Shown piece by piece: positions 43,549-52,161 of a stretch of 64,000 nucleotides of DNA (positions are counted from its first letter, which is position 1; each line of letters starts with the position of its first letter). Source of the DNA: Fidelibacterota bacterium (GTDB taxonomy: Bacteria; Fidelibacterota; Marinisomatia; SCGC-AAA003-L08; TS1B11); the NCBI GenBank assembly GCA_004124875.1, contig SCKJ01000001.1, forward strand, positions 124,001 through 188,000. The letters run 5' to 3'. The notes under the pieces are model-generated. The model was not told the DNA's origin. It saw nothing but the letters and a program-made list of their open reading frames with translations, and did no database searches. The position numbers and the translations under genes are program-made.

Positions 43549-44988
43549 CTAGGCCACCAGCAGATAAAGCGCCACCGTACCGGCCGCCCCCACCAAGGCG
43601 TAGGGAATCTGGGTGCGCACATGGTCGATATGGTCGGACGCCGAGGCCATGGAAGAAATGATGGTGGTGTCGGAGATAGGCGAGCAGTGATCGCCAAACA
43701 CGCCTCCGCCCAGCACTGCGGCCAGGTAAAGCGGCAACGGTCCGGCCATGGCTGTGGCCAGCGGCACGGCAATGGGCACCATCAGGGCAAAGGTGCCCCA
43801 CGAGGTTCCGGTGGCAAAGGCCATGATGCAGGCCAGCACGAAAAGGCCCGATACGGCCAATTTCGGTCCTGCCGTAGCGCTGATAGCCTGGGCCACATAT
43901 GCGCCCGTCCCCAATTCCTTCACGGTGGCGCCGAGGGCGAAAGCCATCACCAGCAGGGACACGACAGGAATCATGCCGCCCATGCCCTGGAATGCCAGAT
44001 CGATGAAGGACTTGGCCGATAGTTGCCGCCGGCCCAGTGCCAGCACACCCAGCAGCGCCAGGCTTGCCGTGACGGCCCAAAGCACGGCTGTCGATCCGGA
44101 GCTCCCCTGAATCTTCTCCCATACTCCGGCCTCCGGCCCGGCCTCCGCGCTGCCGGTAACCATGATTCCTACCACAATCATGATCACCATGGTCAGTACG
44201 GGCAGGACCAGATTCAAAGGTGAATTTGTTGCGCCGGGGAGGGGTTTCACGGCCAGCACTTCCTCGCCCACCAATGGCTGCGCCCCTGCTGCCAGCAGGC
44301 CGCCACCTGATTTAGCCCGTTCCTCGGCCGCCCGCATCGGTCCAAATTCACGGCCAAAAAGGATGGTCAACAGCACCAGCAGGATGGCAATCAACGGATA
44401 AAAATTCCACATGATTGACTGCAGCAGCACCGCCACCGGCGACTCAACCCCCTGAATCGCCAGCAATCCGATAACGGTGGCCCCCCAGCCATTGAATGGG
44501 ACCAGAATGCAGATCGGGGCGGAGGTGGAGTCACAGATGTAGGCCAGTTTTTCCCGGCTGACACCATACCGGTCCGTCAAGGGCCGGCCAACGGTGCCCG
44601 ATACCAATGCAGTGATGGAGCTTTCTACAGTGATGAGAATGCCGATCAGGAACGGCACCAGCTGAGCCTGTGTGCGGTTGGTCACCCATTTTTTTGCCGA
44701 CACCCAATCGACAAACCCCTGTACGCCGCCCGTTGCGCTGATGAGCGCCAGAACGGAGCCCACCATGAGCGAGTAGATGATGATGCGGGTATTGCCGGCA
44801 TCCTGAAAGACCGCTACCAGCGAAGCCAGGGTCGAGCGGGTGGCAGAAAGGGGATCCCCGCCATCAATGATCAGCCATCCAACCCAGATACCGAGGAGCA
44901 GCGCCGGATATATCTGTTTCTTCCACAGCGCCAGGCCCAGCGCCGTGAGCGGAGGGAGGAGCGAGAGCAGGCCATAGCCTTCACTCAT
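43549..44988 (-). CDS. NhaC-family Na+/H+ antiporter
   Basis: 479 residues with about eleven membrane helices. The pattern of the family is seen in STSAPICILVPFNGWGATVI near 150, the ATGTSWGTFALMVPIAVPLA stretch near 390 and GGGVFGDHCSPISDTTIISS near 430, where polar residues line the ion path. A long cytoplasmic loop (about 235-260) separates two halves. It would exchange sodium for protons across the inner membrane, which would fit a saline habitat. Confidence 0.9.
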   Translation of the reverse strand: MSEGYGLLSLLPPLTALGLALWKKQIYPALLLGIWVGWLIIDGGDPLSATRSTLASLVAVFQDAGNTRIIIYSLMVGSVLALISATGGVQGFVDWVSAKKWVTNRTQAQLVPFLIGILITVESSITALVSGTVGRPLTDRYGVSREKLAYICDSTSAPICILVPFNGWGATVIGLLAIQGVESPVAVLLQSIMWNFYPLIAILLVLLTILFGREFGPMRAAEERAKSGGGLLAAGAQPLVGEEVLAVKPLPGATNSPLNLVLPVLTMVIMIVVGIMVTGSAEAGPEAGVWEKIQGSSGSTAVLWAVTASLALLGVLALGRRQLSAKSFIDLAFQGMGGMIPVVSLLVMAFALGATVKELGTGAYVAQAISATAGPKLAVSGLFVLACIMAFATGTSWGTFALMVPIAVPLATAMAGPLPLYLAAVLGGGVFGDHCSPISDTTIISSMASASDHIDHVRTQIPYALVGAAGTVALYLLVA

Positions 44989-45022
44989 GGGGGGCAGCGC
45001 AGTGACTCAAAGGTTCGTGCGA

Positions 45023-45349
45023 CTAGAATGGTATATCGTCATCGCCGAAGGGAGGCGGCGAGTCGGACGGGGCTGAGGAGCCGCCCGCAGGCGCACCTGA
45101 GCTCTGCATCACATCGCTGCCATAGGACTCCATCGCCAGTCGTGTAATTTCCTGCTTCAGGTCGGCTTCGGCATAAACGGTATCGTTATACTCGCCGTCA
45201 CTGTTTTTCCGGCTGGGAAACCCGACAAACGGTCCATTGCTGCCTTCGACAATTTTGAATCCCTTTATGACCAGACCTTCCTCGGTCCGCAGATCGAAAA
45301 AAGCCTTCACTTTGCCCCACTCACCTTTGTTGATTCGCTCAATTTGCAT
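45023..45349 (-). CDS. SpoVG-family protein with SSB-type C-terminal tip
   Basis: 108 residues from ATG 45349, with AAGGAG 7 bases upstream; a longer start at 45418 is rejected because the promoter lies inside it. Residues 1-75 follow SpoVG: KVKAFFDLRTEEGLVIKGFK, then EGSNGPFVGFPSRKNSDGEY, matching the [20 protein letters not shown]-type core of SpoVG, a nucleic-acid-binding fold. Residues 80-108 are a disordered Ser/Pro/Gly linker ending FGDDDIPF, identical to the acidic tip with which single-stranded DNA-binding protein recruits repair and replication enzymes. An SSB OB fold is absent. This suggests a nucleic-acid binder that uses the SSB interaction network. Confidence 0.82.
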   Translation of the reverse strand: MQIERINKGEWGKVKAFFDLRTEEGLVIKGFKIVEGSNGPFVGFPSRKNSDGEYNDTVYAEADLKQEITRLAMESYGSDVMQSSGAPAGGSSAPSDSPPPFGDDDIPF

Positions 45350-45373
45350 GGTTAACTCCTTAGAAATAGTGGG

Positions 45374-45405
45374 CAAAGGTAGGGGCAGAGAAACCCGTCT
45401 TGCAA
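45374..45405 (-). promoter_or_regulatory. FCB-type promoter of the SpoVG-like gene
   Basis: On the minus strand TTGCAA (45400-45405) is followed after 18 bases by TACCTTTG (45374-45381), a perfect TAnnTTTG -7 box with TTG at the -33 position, as described for Bacteroidota housekeeping promoters. The leader would be about 20 bases and includes the ribosome site. Confidence 0.6.
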
Positions 45406-45489
45406 GGCGGGTCGTCATTATTTCAGGCGATTTCCTGTCCGCAGCCGCCCCGGCAGTTGCGATCCCGGGTTAGCGCCTCAACCCCGTTG

Positions 45490-46440
45490 TCATATCCACG
45501 GCAGCGCGTCCAGGTCCACATTGCCCCCCGACAGGATGATGCCGACCCGCTTCCCCTTGACATCCACGGCCCCTTCCAGCACCGCCGCCACGGCCGTTGC
45601 CGCTGACGGCTCAATGACAATTTTCAACCGCTCCCACACCTTGCGCATGGCGGAAATGATCGCTTCCTCCCCGACGGTGACAATCTCCACCTCCAGGCTG
45701 CCTAAGATTTCAAACGTCAGGTTTCCCAGCGACGTGCACAGACCATCCGCCACCGTTTGGGGATTATCCGATGGAATAATTCGTCCCGCGGCAAGGGAAC
45801 GTTGGGCATCGTCCGCGTTGGCCGGCTCCACACCAACGACCCGGGTCGCCGGAGAGAGCTGGGAGACCGCCAGAGCCACGCCGCTGGCCAGACCTCCGCC
45901 ACCCACAGGCACCAGGATGATTTCCAGACGCCGCACCTCTTCCAGCAGCTCCAGGCCGACGGTTGCCTGTCCGGCGATGATGGCCGCGTCATTGGAGGGG
46001 TGAACGGCTGTGGCGCCGGTCTTTTCCAGGACCTCGGCCAGGGACGCTTCCCGCGACTCCAGGGTCGGCTCACACAGGGTGATTTCCGCCCCATAGCGTC
46101 TGACCGCTGCCTGTTTCACTGCCGGCACTGTTCTGGGCATGACCACATAAGCGGGCGCCTGCCGCAGCCCGGCCGCCAATGCAAGCGCCGCCCCGTGGTT
46201 GCCGGAGGAGTGCGTCGCGACGCCGTTGGCTACGGCTCGATCATCCAATGACAGCACCGCGTGGCTGGCGCCGCGAAGTTTGAAGGAACCCCCGCGTTGA
46301 AAATTTTCACACTTGAAGTGCAGCTCGGCGCCGGCCATGGCGTTGAGCGTTGCCGATGTGAGAACGGGAGTGCGATGAATATGCGGCGCGATGATGGCGG
46401 CCGCCATGCGTAAATCGTCGAGGGCCGGAGGCCAGTCCAA
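45490..46440 (-). CDS. Threonine/serine dehydratase (PLP-dependent)
   Basis: 316 residues. The PLP lysine lies in GGSFKLRGAS near 53, the phosphate-binding loop is GGGGLASG near 177, and the SSGNHGAALALAAG segment near 77 matches threonine/serine racemase-dehydratases. There is no ACT regulatory domain, so it resembles the catabolic TdcB or serine racemase type rather than biosynthetic IlvA. It deaminates threonine or serine to a keto acid. It follows the arsC-like gene after 2 bases. Confidence 0.9.
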   Translation of the reverse strand: MDWPPALDDLRMAAAIIAPHIHRTPVLTSATLNAMAGAELHFKCENFQRGGSFKLRGASHAVLSLDDRAVANGVATHSSGNHGAALALAAGLRQAPAYVVMPRTVPAVKQAAVRRYGAEITLCEPTLESREASLAEVLEKTGATAVHPSNDAAIIAGQATVGLELLEEVRRLEIILVPVGGGGLASGVALAVSQLSPATRVVGVEPANADDAQRSLAAGRIIPSDNPQTVADGLCTSLGNLTFEILGSLEVEIVTVGEEAIISAMRKVWERLKIVIEPSAATAVAAVLEGAVDVKGKRVGIILSGGNVDLDALPWI

Positions 46441-46442
46441 GC

Positions 46443-46799
46443 TCAGGGATCCAGCAGTTTCAGCACGTTTTCCGGGGGTCGGCCAAGGGCGGCACGCGTG
46501 GAATTCATCACCACCGGCCGTTCGATGAGGATCGGATGTGCCACCATGGCGGCAATGAGATCGTCTCGGCTGTGATGGTCTGCGGCCAGGTTCAACTCTT
46601 TGTAAGGCGCTTCCTTTCGCCGCATCAGCTGCCGTGGCTCAAGGTTCAGCAGATTGAGAACGCGCCCCAGTTCATCCGCATCAGGAGGTGTTTCCAGATA
46701 AAGGGTGATCTCAAGTTCCACGCCCCGCTCGTTTAATAGCGCCACCGTTTCCCGCGACTTGCGACACCTGGGATTGTGCCACACTTTCAACTTTGCCAT
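46443..46799 (-). CDS. ArsC/Spx-family reductase
   Basis: 118 residues from ATG 46799 (GGAGG about 9 bases upstream). The active-site segment WHNPRCRKSRETVALL near residue 6 carries the catalytic Cys of arsenate reductase ArsC with the NPRCxKS pattern. ERPVVMNSTRAALGRPPENV at the C-terminus is the ArsC signature with the catalytic Arg. It could be an arsenate reductase or a YffB-like protein of unknown substrate; no arsenite pump or regulator is nearby. Confidence 0.85.
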   Translation of the reverse strand: MAKLKVWHNPRCRKSRETVALLNERGVELEITLYLETPPDADELGRVLNLLNLEPRQLMRRKEAPYKELNLAADHHSRDDLIAAMVAHPILIERPVVMNSTRAALGRPPENVLKLLDP

Positions 46800-46974
46800 T
46801 CTCCAAGTCCTCCCATCAGGGGTTGGTTGGGTATCCAATTTAACATACAGGCTCTGCCCCTAGCGCAGCCACGGACGGAAATTATGGGCCGGGCCGTACT
46901 TTTTTTCCCCCCCTAAAACTCTACTACGCGGGGCTATTTCATGACGGGCAACATGCGGCATGCATGAACTGGTA

Positions 46975-46982
46975 TACCTTTT
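46975..46982 (+). promoter_or_regulatory. Possible -7 box of the unknown gene at 47034
   Basis: TACCTTTT followed by G, close to TAnnTTTG, about 50 bases upstream of the ATG; no good -33 TTG is seen. The rest of the 234-base gap contains a T8C7 run and nothing recognisable. Confidence 0.3.
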
Positions 46983-47033
46983 GCCCCTTTCATTGTGTCA
47001 TTTGGAATGAGTCGGATAGACAAAGGAATTCTT

Positions 47034-47585
47034 ATGAGCACTGCCACAGTCAACACCGTTTACAATCCTGCTTTCGGGAGCGGTCAGTTTGTCCCCCAGC
47101 AGAAATATATTAATGCCTCCACCTTTGCGGAGCCACTGGTTAACACTCGGCCAGCCCGCCCCTGGGGCAGTGGCCTGTTTAGCGTCTCCGACATCCGGGC
47201 GTGGTTCGCCGCGCAGTCAGTCGATTTCCGCGCAGGAATGATTAACATCCTGCGCATAAAAGGGATCGACACCCGTCAGGAGTTGATCTTTCAGTTTAAC
47301 TCGTTCGGCAACGCCATTTTAGTGAGCGATCATGCTGACAAGTCCAGGATCGAGGACAGTATCAATCGTGATCGGGACCTGCGGCACAAATTTATGGTCA
47401 TCGCCAGTACTGCCAGATTTCTGGATACCGTGTCGGCCAGACCCGATTTTGAAGAGCGTTACCGGCTAAATCCGGAAAAAGCCATGGCGGAATATTTACC
47501 GCTGGCGGCGTCACTGACGCGTCCAACCTTTAATCTTCAGGTAAGTCGTGCCGGGCTAACGACCTATTTCACTCCCCTACCATAA
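47034..47585 (+). CDS. Hypothetical protein
   Basis: 183 residues from ATG 47034, preceded by AAAGGAATT; an earlier in-frame ATG at 46995 is upstream of that site. No signal peptide, membrane helix or known motif. The N-terminal 50 residues are Asn/Pro/Ala-rich, then a more helical domain (about 55-165, for example IRAWFAAQSVDFRAGMINIL and DLRHKFMVIASTARFLDTVS) and an unstructured end. Codon use is like the neighbours. Isolated gene, so no context clue; it is followed by an octamer repeat cluster. Confidence 0.6.
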   Translation: MSTATVNTVYNPAFGSGQFVPQQKYINASTFAEPLVNTRPARPWGSGLFSVSDIRAWFAAQSVDFRAGMINILRIKGIDTRQELIFQFNSFGNAILVSDHADKSRIEDSINRDRDLRHKFMVIASTARFLDTVSARPDFEERYRLNPEKAMAEYLPLAASLTRPTFNLQVSRAGLTTYFTPLP

Positions 47586-47620
47586 CAACCCCACCCGCAC
47601 GGCTTACCAATGACTTGACT

Positions 47621-47686
47621 AGCGGTGCTCCCGAATTATGGGAGCACCGCTTATATTCCCTCAGGGAGCACGATGATTGTGCTCCC
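47621..47686. repeat. Second GGGAGCAC cluster with a perfect 12-base hairpin
   Basis: AGCGGTGCTCCC (47621-47632) and GGGAGCACCGCT (47640-47651) form a perfect 12-base inverted repeat around a 7-base loop. A second hairpin GGGAGCAC / GTGCTCCC (47664-47671 and 47679-47686) also has a 7-base loop. The four octamers match those of the 39590 cluster. The hairpins could end the transcript of the preceding gene, but no T-run follows the first. Confidence 0.65.
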
Positions 47687-47849
47687 AAAACTAAATGACG
47701 GGCCGCTATATAACACTTAGAGCCTGGTCCATGGCAAAAGCCGGGCCATCAGGCCCTTGAGGCAATGGTTTGACATTGGCCTGAATAAAGGCACATATTC
47801 CACTGCCGATACCGTCGATTTTCATTCCATGTGGTGAGGGGTCATCTCT

Positions 47850-49475
47850 ATGTCCGGAAAAGGTTTAATCTCAGCGCGCTTTTTTATTTTTATCGGGATA
47901 TTGTCTTCTCCACTTTCAGCGCAGGACGGCCTTTCCGGCGGCATACCCGATGACGCCATGCCCGGATTCACCTCCATCCGCGATAGCGATTTGGAGAAAC
48001 ACCTCCGATTTTTAGCCGGCGACCAGGCTCAGGGACGAGGAAATATGCAGCCGGGGTTGAAAATCGCTGCCGAATATCTGGCCGAATTCTACAGAGACAA
48101 CGGCTATGCTTCATTTTATGATGACGGCCGCTTTTTTCAATCTTACGAGCTGTTGGAAATCGACATGGCGGGCGTATCCCTGGGTGTGGAAACAAGAGCC
48201 TCCCGGGTATCGGTGACCGTGGACGGTTATCACTACGAAATCGATTATGGCATCTTCAAACGTGGGCTGCTTACAAGCCTGGATCTATCGGTTGAGGTAG
48301 CTTTTGCAGGGTATGGCATTACGGCGCCTCGCTATAAATATGACGATTATGCGACGCTCAATGTAGCGGGCAATGTGGTCCTTGTGCTGGCGGGTGAGCC
48401 GAGCCGGAAAGGGGATGATGAATTTTTTATGGGACCCGATACGAGAACCCGATTCAGTAACACAAGCGTAAAGGCCGCAATCGCTGCAGAACATGGCGCC
48501 CGGGCGGTAATTTTGGTGAGTAAATCCGACAATATGACTCCGTTTCATGAATTGCTTGACAGGTCCGCGTCTTCATTCAGCCGTCCGGTGATGGCGTTGC
48601 CCTCGCTTCCATCCCGGTTGATACCTGTCATCATGGTGCGCAGGTCTATCGCCGAGAAGCTGCTTTCGGGGGGGCGGGAGTCGCTTGACCAACTTGAAGC
48701 GAAGCTGGCGACTTCCGGCCGGCCGCACTCATTCATCGCCAGGAATACGAAGCTCAAGCTTAAAATTGATGTCCAGGCGAAGCGCCATATTCTGCAAAAT
48801 GTGGTAGCGTACCTGGAAGGCTCCGATCCGCAGCTGAAAAATGAATACGTGGTGATCTCGGCCCACTATGATCATTTTGGCACCTCCCCGGATGGCGATA
48901 TTTTCTACGGTGCTGACGACAACGGCACCGGCACTGCAGGTTTGCTTGAAATCGCCGCGGCACTGAAGGAGAACAACAACGCCCCTCGGCGCAGCATTGT
49001 CTTCCTGCATGTCTCCGCCGAGGAGATGGGGTTGCTGGGATCGACATATTTTGCCAACTATCCGCTGATGGAGATCGCGGATATTGTTGCCAATCTGAAC
49101 ATTGATATGGTGGGGCGAAATGATCCCGACAGCATCTACGTCATCGGTACGAATATCCTCAGCTGGGATTTGCACCACATCGGCGAGACCGCCATTCGTC
49201 TGGTTCCCGATTTTGACATCAGTTACAAGTATAATGATCCGGACGACAGCAACCGCTTCTACTATCGTAGCGATCATTACAATTTCGCCCAGCAGAATAT
49301 TCCGATAACGTTCTATTTTGCCGGCGTCCATGAAGATTACCATCGAACCACGGACACCGTGGATAAGATTAACCTGGCCAAAGTCCGCAAAGTGGCGCAG
49401 CTGGTCTACCTGACAGCCTGGGAGATAGCAAATCGTGACGATCGGCCGGCGCTGGATGGTCTGTCCTTCGAATAA
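47850..49475 (+). CDS. M28-family zinc aminopeptidase, exported
   Basis: 541 residues. A signal peptide (cut after LSAQ) and a PA-type insertion (about 140-290) precede the M28 catalytic domain. The co-catalytic zinc ligands are visible as HYDHFG near 342, ADDNGTGTAGLLE near 357, AEEMGLLGS near 390 and a late His in HEDYHRTTDT. It would release N-terminal amino acids or dipeptides from peptides in the periplasm or outside the cell. It is convergent with fliG; a hairpin separates them. Confidence 0.92.
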   Translation: MSGKGLISARFFIFIGILSSPLSAQDGLSGGIPDDAMPGFTSIRDSDLEKHLRFLAGDQAQGRGNMQPGLKIAAEYLAEFYRDNGYASFYDDGRFFQSYELLEIDMAGVSLGVETRASRVSVTVDGYHYEIDYGIFKRGLLTSLDLSVEVAFAGYGITAPRYKYDDYATLNVAGNVVLVLAGEPSRKGDDEFFMGPDTRTRFSNTSVKAAIAAEHGARAVILVSKSDNMTPFHELLDRSASSFSRPVMALPSLPSRLIPVIMVRRSIAEKLLSGGRESLDQLEAKLATSGRPHSFIARNTKLKLKIDVQAKRHILQNVVAYLEGSDPQLKNEYVVISAHYDHFGTSPDGDIFYGADDNGTGTAGLLEIAAALKENNNAPRRSIVFLHVSAEEMGLLGSTYFANYPLMEIADIVANLNIDMVGRNDPDSIYVIGTNILSWDLHHIGETAIRLVPDFDISYKYNDPDDSNRFYYRSDHYNFAQQNIPITFYFAGVHEDYHRTTDTVDKINLAKVRKVAQLVYLTAWEIANRDDRPALDGLSFE

Positions 49476-49490
49476 TCTTGTCTGACGCAT

Positions 49491-49522
49491 AAAAAAAGGC
49501 CGGCAGCCTATGGCCGCCGGCC
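49491..49522. terminator. Intrinsic terminator at the end of the motor operon
   Basis: GGCCGGC (49498-49504) and GCCGGCC (49516-49522) form a strong stem; on the minus strand it is followed by seven T, 30 bases after the fliG stop. On the plus strand three T follow, so it may also end the M28 transcript. Confidence 0.85.
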
Positions 49523-49551
49523 TTTAATCGGATTGAGGGGAGCCGAGTTAT

Positions 49552-50469
49552 TTATTCAATCATCTCCCCGCTGACAATTTCTGAGATGTTGATATCGCCG
49601 CTCTCCTGAAGTTTTCTCACCGCCGCCATAATATTACGGCGGGCGTCCATAACCTCTCGCTTGGATACCGCCTCTTCCACAGGCTCGAACATGGCCTGCT
49701 TCTTTTTTGACAGAACATTGAGGGCCTGTTCCACTATCGATTCATCCATCCCTTTCAACGCCATGGCAATGTCGTCAAGTTCGACGGCATTGAGCACATC
49801 CCGCAGAGGGCCATCAGGCAGCTGGAATATATCATCGAAAGTGAGGTAATAACGCTTCACTTCCTTGTGCAGCTCCGGGTCTTCCTGGCTCAATTTTTCG
49901 AGGAACAGGTCGGCCTGGGCCAGATTCATCCGGCTGAGCAAACCGGCCAGCTTTTCACCACTGCCACGTTCGAACTCCGAGCCTTTCGGCATGTAGCGCG
50001 ATTTTTCCTTTAACTCTCCGGCAACGCTGGCGATCACATCGAGATTCATGTTTTCGCCACTGCCCAACTCCATCAGCGCGTCCAGTCGCTGCTCGCTGTC
50101 GAGCCGGTCATATAGGTTCATCTGGCGTTCGGGCTCGAGCTGGGCCATAACGATGGCCGCTATCTTGGGTGGCTCGCCCAGGAGCAGGTAGGCAATCTGT
50201 TCATCTGAAAGTTTTATCAGAAAGGAAAACGGTTTGCGGCCGTCATCCTCGGACGACTTGAATTTTTCGGCCAGAAATCCAAAGTAGAATTCTTCCAGCA
50301 CGGCCTTCTTGATCTTAAAAGGGGCATCAGACAGCTCTTTGGCGCGTGTTCTTACTCTGCGCAGGTTCGCCTCGTTCAATTCCTTGAACAGGGTTATCGC
50401 CAAGCCATCACCCAACACCTGAAACAAAATGGCCGCCTTATCCAGACCCGATATGTCGGTGACTTTCAT
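49552..50469 (-). CDS. fliG: FliG-type rotor protein of a non-flagellar motor
   Basis: 305 residues. The N-terminal ARM domain starts GLDKAAILFQVLGDG (usual RKAAILLLSLG), which in FliG binds FliF. The middle domain has EPPK near 99 where FliG has EHPQ, the FliM-contact motif, followed by AAIVMAQLEPE. The linker TFDDIFQLP near 210 corresponds to the FliG MFxFEDI hinge, and the C-terminal torque helix region keeps charges: K239 in ALKG, KKK at 255-257 and E262/E265/E266 near the E. coli K264, R281, D288 and D289. It ends with RKLQESGDINI (RRLAETGEMVI in FliG). It is the last gene of the motor operon, 2 bases after the FliF-like gene. No FliM or FliN is encoded here. Confidence 0.88.
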   Translation of the reverse strand: MKVTDISGLDKAAILFQVLGDGLAITLFKELNEANLRRVRTRAKELSDAPFKIKKAVLEEFYFGFLAEKFKSSEDDGRKPFSFLIKLSDEQIAYLLLGEPPKIAAIVMAQLEPERQMNLYDRLDSEQRLDALMELGSGENMNLDVIASVAGELKEKSRYMPKGSEFERGSGEKLAGLLSRMNLAQADLFLEKLSQEDPELHKEVKRYYLTFDDIFQLPDGPLRDVLNAVELDDIAMALKGMDESIVEQALNVLSKKKQAMFEPVEEAVSKREVMDARRNIMAAVRKLQESGDINISEIVSGEMIE

Positions 50470-50471
50470 GC

Positions 50472-52145
50472 CTAGCCTTCATCTCCTTCAGATTCACCAT
50501 TGCCGGAGGCCGCCTCTTCCTCAGCGGAAGGCGCTCCTTCCGATGGCTCTCCCGGGTCACTACTCAGCCAGTCACTCAGGATGCGGCTGGCGGTATTCTG
50601 TTGCCCCACGGTCATGGAAACAACGGACTGGCGAATAGATTTGAGCTCTGCCTGTAGCACATCAGGATTGTCGCCGGGCGGTGCCTGGGGTGACCATTCA
50701 ACCTCCTCTTCAGGAGCGACCACTGCGCTTGCGCCTGGCATCGCCACGACATCGGGCTCGGCCACCGGGGCCGCTTCTACCGGGGTTGCTTCTACCGGGG
50801 TTGCTTCTTTTGGTTTACTTTTTGGCCTGCGTTTTTTCCGGCGGGGCGGATATGGAGCGCCATACCCCATCGCCGGTACGGGAGCGCGGTTGCGCACGAC
50901 CATGGTTACGAGGAGGGCCAACAACAGCAGGAAAAATATGAATCCGACGATGATCAGTCCTGGCCCATCAAGGAATCCCCCCAAACCCTGGGGTTGTGCC
51001 GGAGCCGGATTCAACGCCGCTTCAATCTGAGCCTGTAACTGATCCTTCTCCCGCTCGAACGCTATGCGCATGGCAACGATTGTGTCTTCCAATGATGTGG
51101 CCTGGACAGTTTTGATATTCTGCTCGCGCTGGCTCAAAATTCCCGAAGTCATCTCCTGGCGCAGGCCGTCAATTTGCTGCAGCAGGGCTTCCTGAATTTT
51201 CAAATTGGACTCTTCCCGCTGCTGTTGCAGAAAGATTAAATCCTTGGCCCGTTCATTTTGAACGCTGGCCAGATCGGAGAGAGCTTGTTTGCGTTCGCTT
51301 TCCGACTGCTGCAAATATTCCATCTCGCGGTTACGGATTTCCTGCATCAATTCTTCATTGCGCTGCCGGGCTTCGCGTAGTGTTTCACGCAGCTCTTCAT
51401 TTTCCTCCGTGATCTGTTTGCCGGCCGAGGATTGAGCCAGCAATTCGTCGGCGCTGATATCGGAAGCGAAACGTCTGCCTGGTCTCCTGTCCTTAAAGGA
51501 GGCCGTCGTGATCGATAGAATATCGCCCCGGTCGCGATCGTATCGTGATGCCACGAGCGCAACCTGGCGTACATTCTCAATGGTCTGGGGCGAGACGCCA
51601 TCCTCCAGAATAATGTTCAAGGACATGGCCTTGATCTGTGGCAGGCCGGTCCCATTATCAGGGAACAAGGATTGCCCTTCTAGCATGTCCAACTCGCTGG
51701 GCGGCACATCATCTAGCGCCTGCTCGTCATCGGCAGCGTCAGCGTCTTCCAGGACCCTCACAGACTCGTCGTTCCGCAGGGCATCCATGTTGGGAAAGCC
51801 GGGAATAGGGAAGGGATTTGAGGTGGCCCCGGTCGTCGCATCTCTGGATGATTCAGGCAGAGCATTGGCATCGCCGGTTGCCTGTGTGGCACTGAACCTG
51901 CCATCTGCTCCACGCATAACCGTGCCCTTTGAACTCGCATCAGGCGCAAAGGCGAGGTCGATCCTGACATCCACTACGAACTGTGACTCGTCCAGAATTT
52001 TGGACATGGCATTGGTGACCCGCTGCTGAATCGTATTTTCCAGCAGCAGTTTTTGCGAAAGCCGTCCCGTGCGCTGTCCATGCGCTGCCACCACAGCCAG
52101 CAGTGTTACAAGCATGATTTTTCGGAGATATTTCGGCTCGCGCAT
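50472..52145 (-). CDS. Reduced FliF-like ring protein with coiled-coil insertion
   Basis: 557 residues from ATG 52145 (GGGGGA 7 bases upstream); ATG 52160 is possible, and the frame further upstream lies inside motB. Topology is that of FliF: signal/membrane segment (about 7-24), periplasmic part, second membrane helix (395-417), basic flank, long Pro/Ala/Glu-rich cytoplasmic tail. Residues 33-66 (LLENTIQQRVTNAMSKILDE onward) and 172-217 (LNIILEDGVSPQTIENVRQV, then RDRGDILSITTASF) match the two halves of the ring-building motif 3 of FliF. The last helix (LKSIRQ to ILSDWL, 501-526) resembles the FliG-binding tail of FliF. FliF ring motifs 1 and 2 are absent and a 125-residue coiled coil (245-370) sits before the second membrane helix. 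Confidence 0.8.
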   Translation of the reverse strand: MREPKYLRKIMLVTLLAVVAAHGQRTGRLSQKLLLENTIQQRVTNAMSKILDESQFVVDVRIDLAFAPDASSKGTVMRGADGRFSATQATGDANALPESSRDATTGATSNPFPIPGFPNMDALRNDESVRVLEDADAADDEQALDDVPPSELDMLEGQSLFPDNGTGLPQIKAMSLNIILEDGVSPQTIENVRQVALVASRYDRDRGDILSITTASFKDRRPGRRFASDISADELLAQSSAGKQITEENEELRETLREARQRNEELMQEIRNREMEYLQQSESERKQALSDLASVQNERAKDLIFLQQQREESNLKIQEALLQQIDGLRQEMTSGILSQREQNIKTVQATSLEDTIVAMRIAFEREKDQLQAQIEAALNPAPAQPQGLGGFLDGPGLIIVGFIFFLLLLALLVTMVVRNRAPVPAMGYGAPYPPRRKKRRPKSKPKEATPVEATPVEAAPVAEPDVVAMPGASAVVAPEEEVEWSPQAPPGDNPDVLQAELKSIRQSVVSMTVGQQNTASRILSDWLSSDPGEPSEGAPSAEEEAASGNGESEGDEG

Positions 52146-52161
52146 GCTGGGTTCCCCCATA

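Noticed and set aside
47770-47798. TTGACA with ACATAT after 17 bases as promoter for the M28 gene
   Set aside because: The -10 part matches poorly and no FCB-type -7 box is present; not strong enough to list as a feature.
48729-49490. 253-codon open frame on the minus strand opposite the M28 peptidase
   Set aside because: It mirrors the high-GC third positions of a well-supported gene and shows no family pattern.
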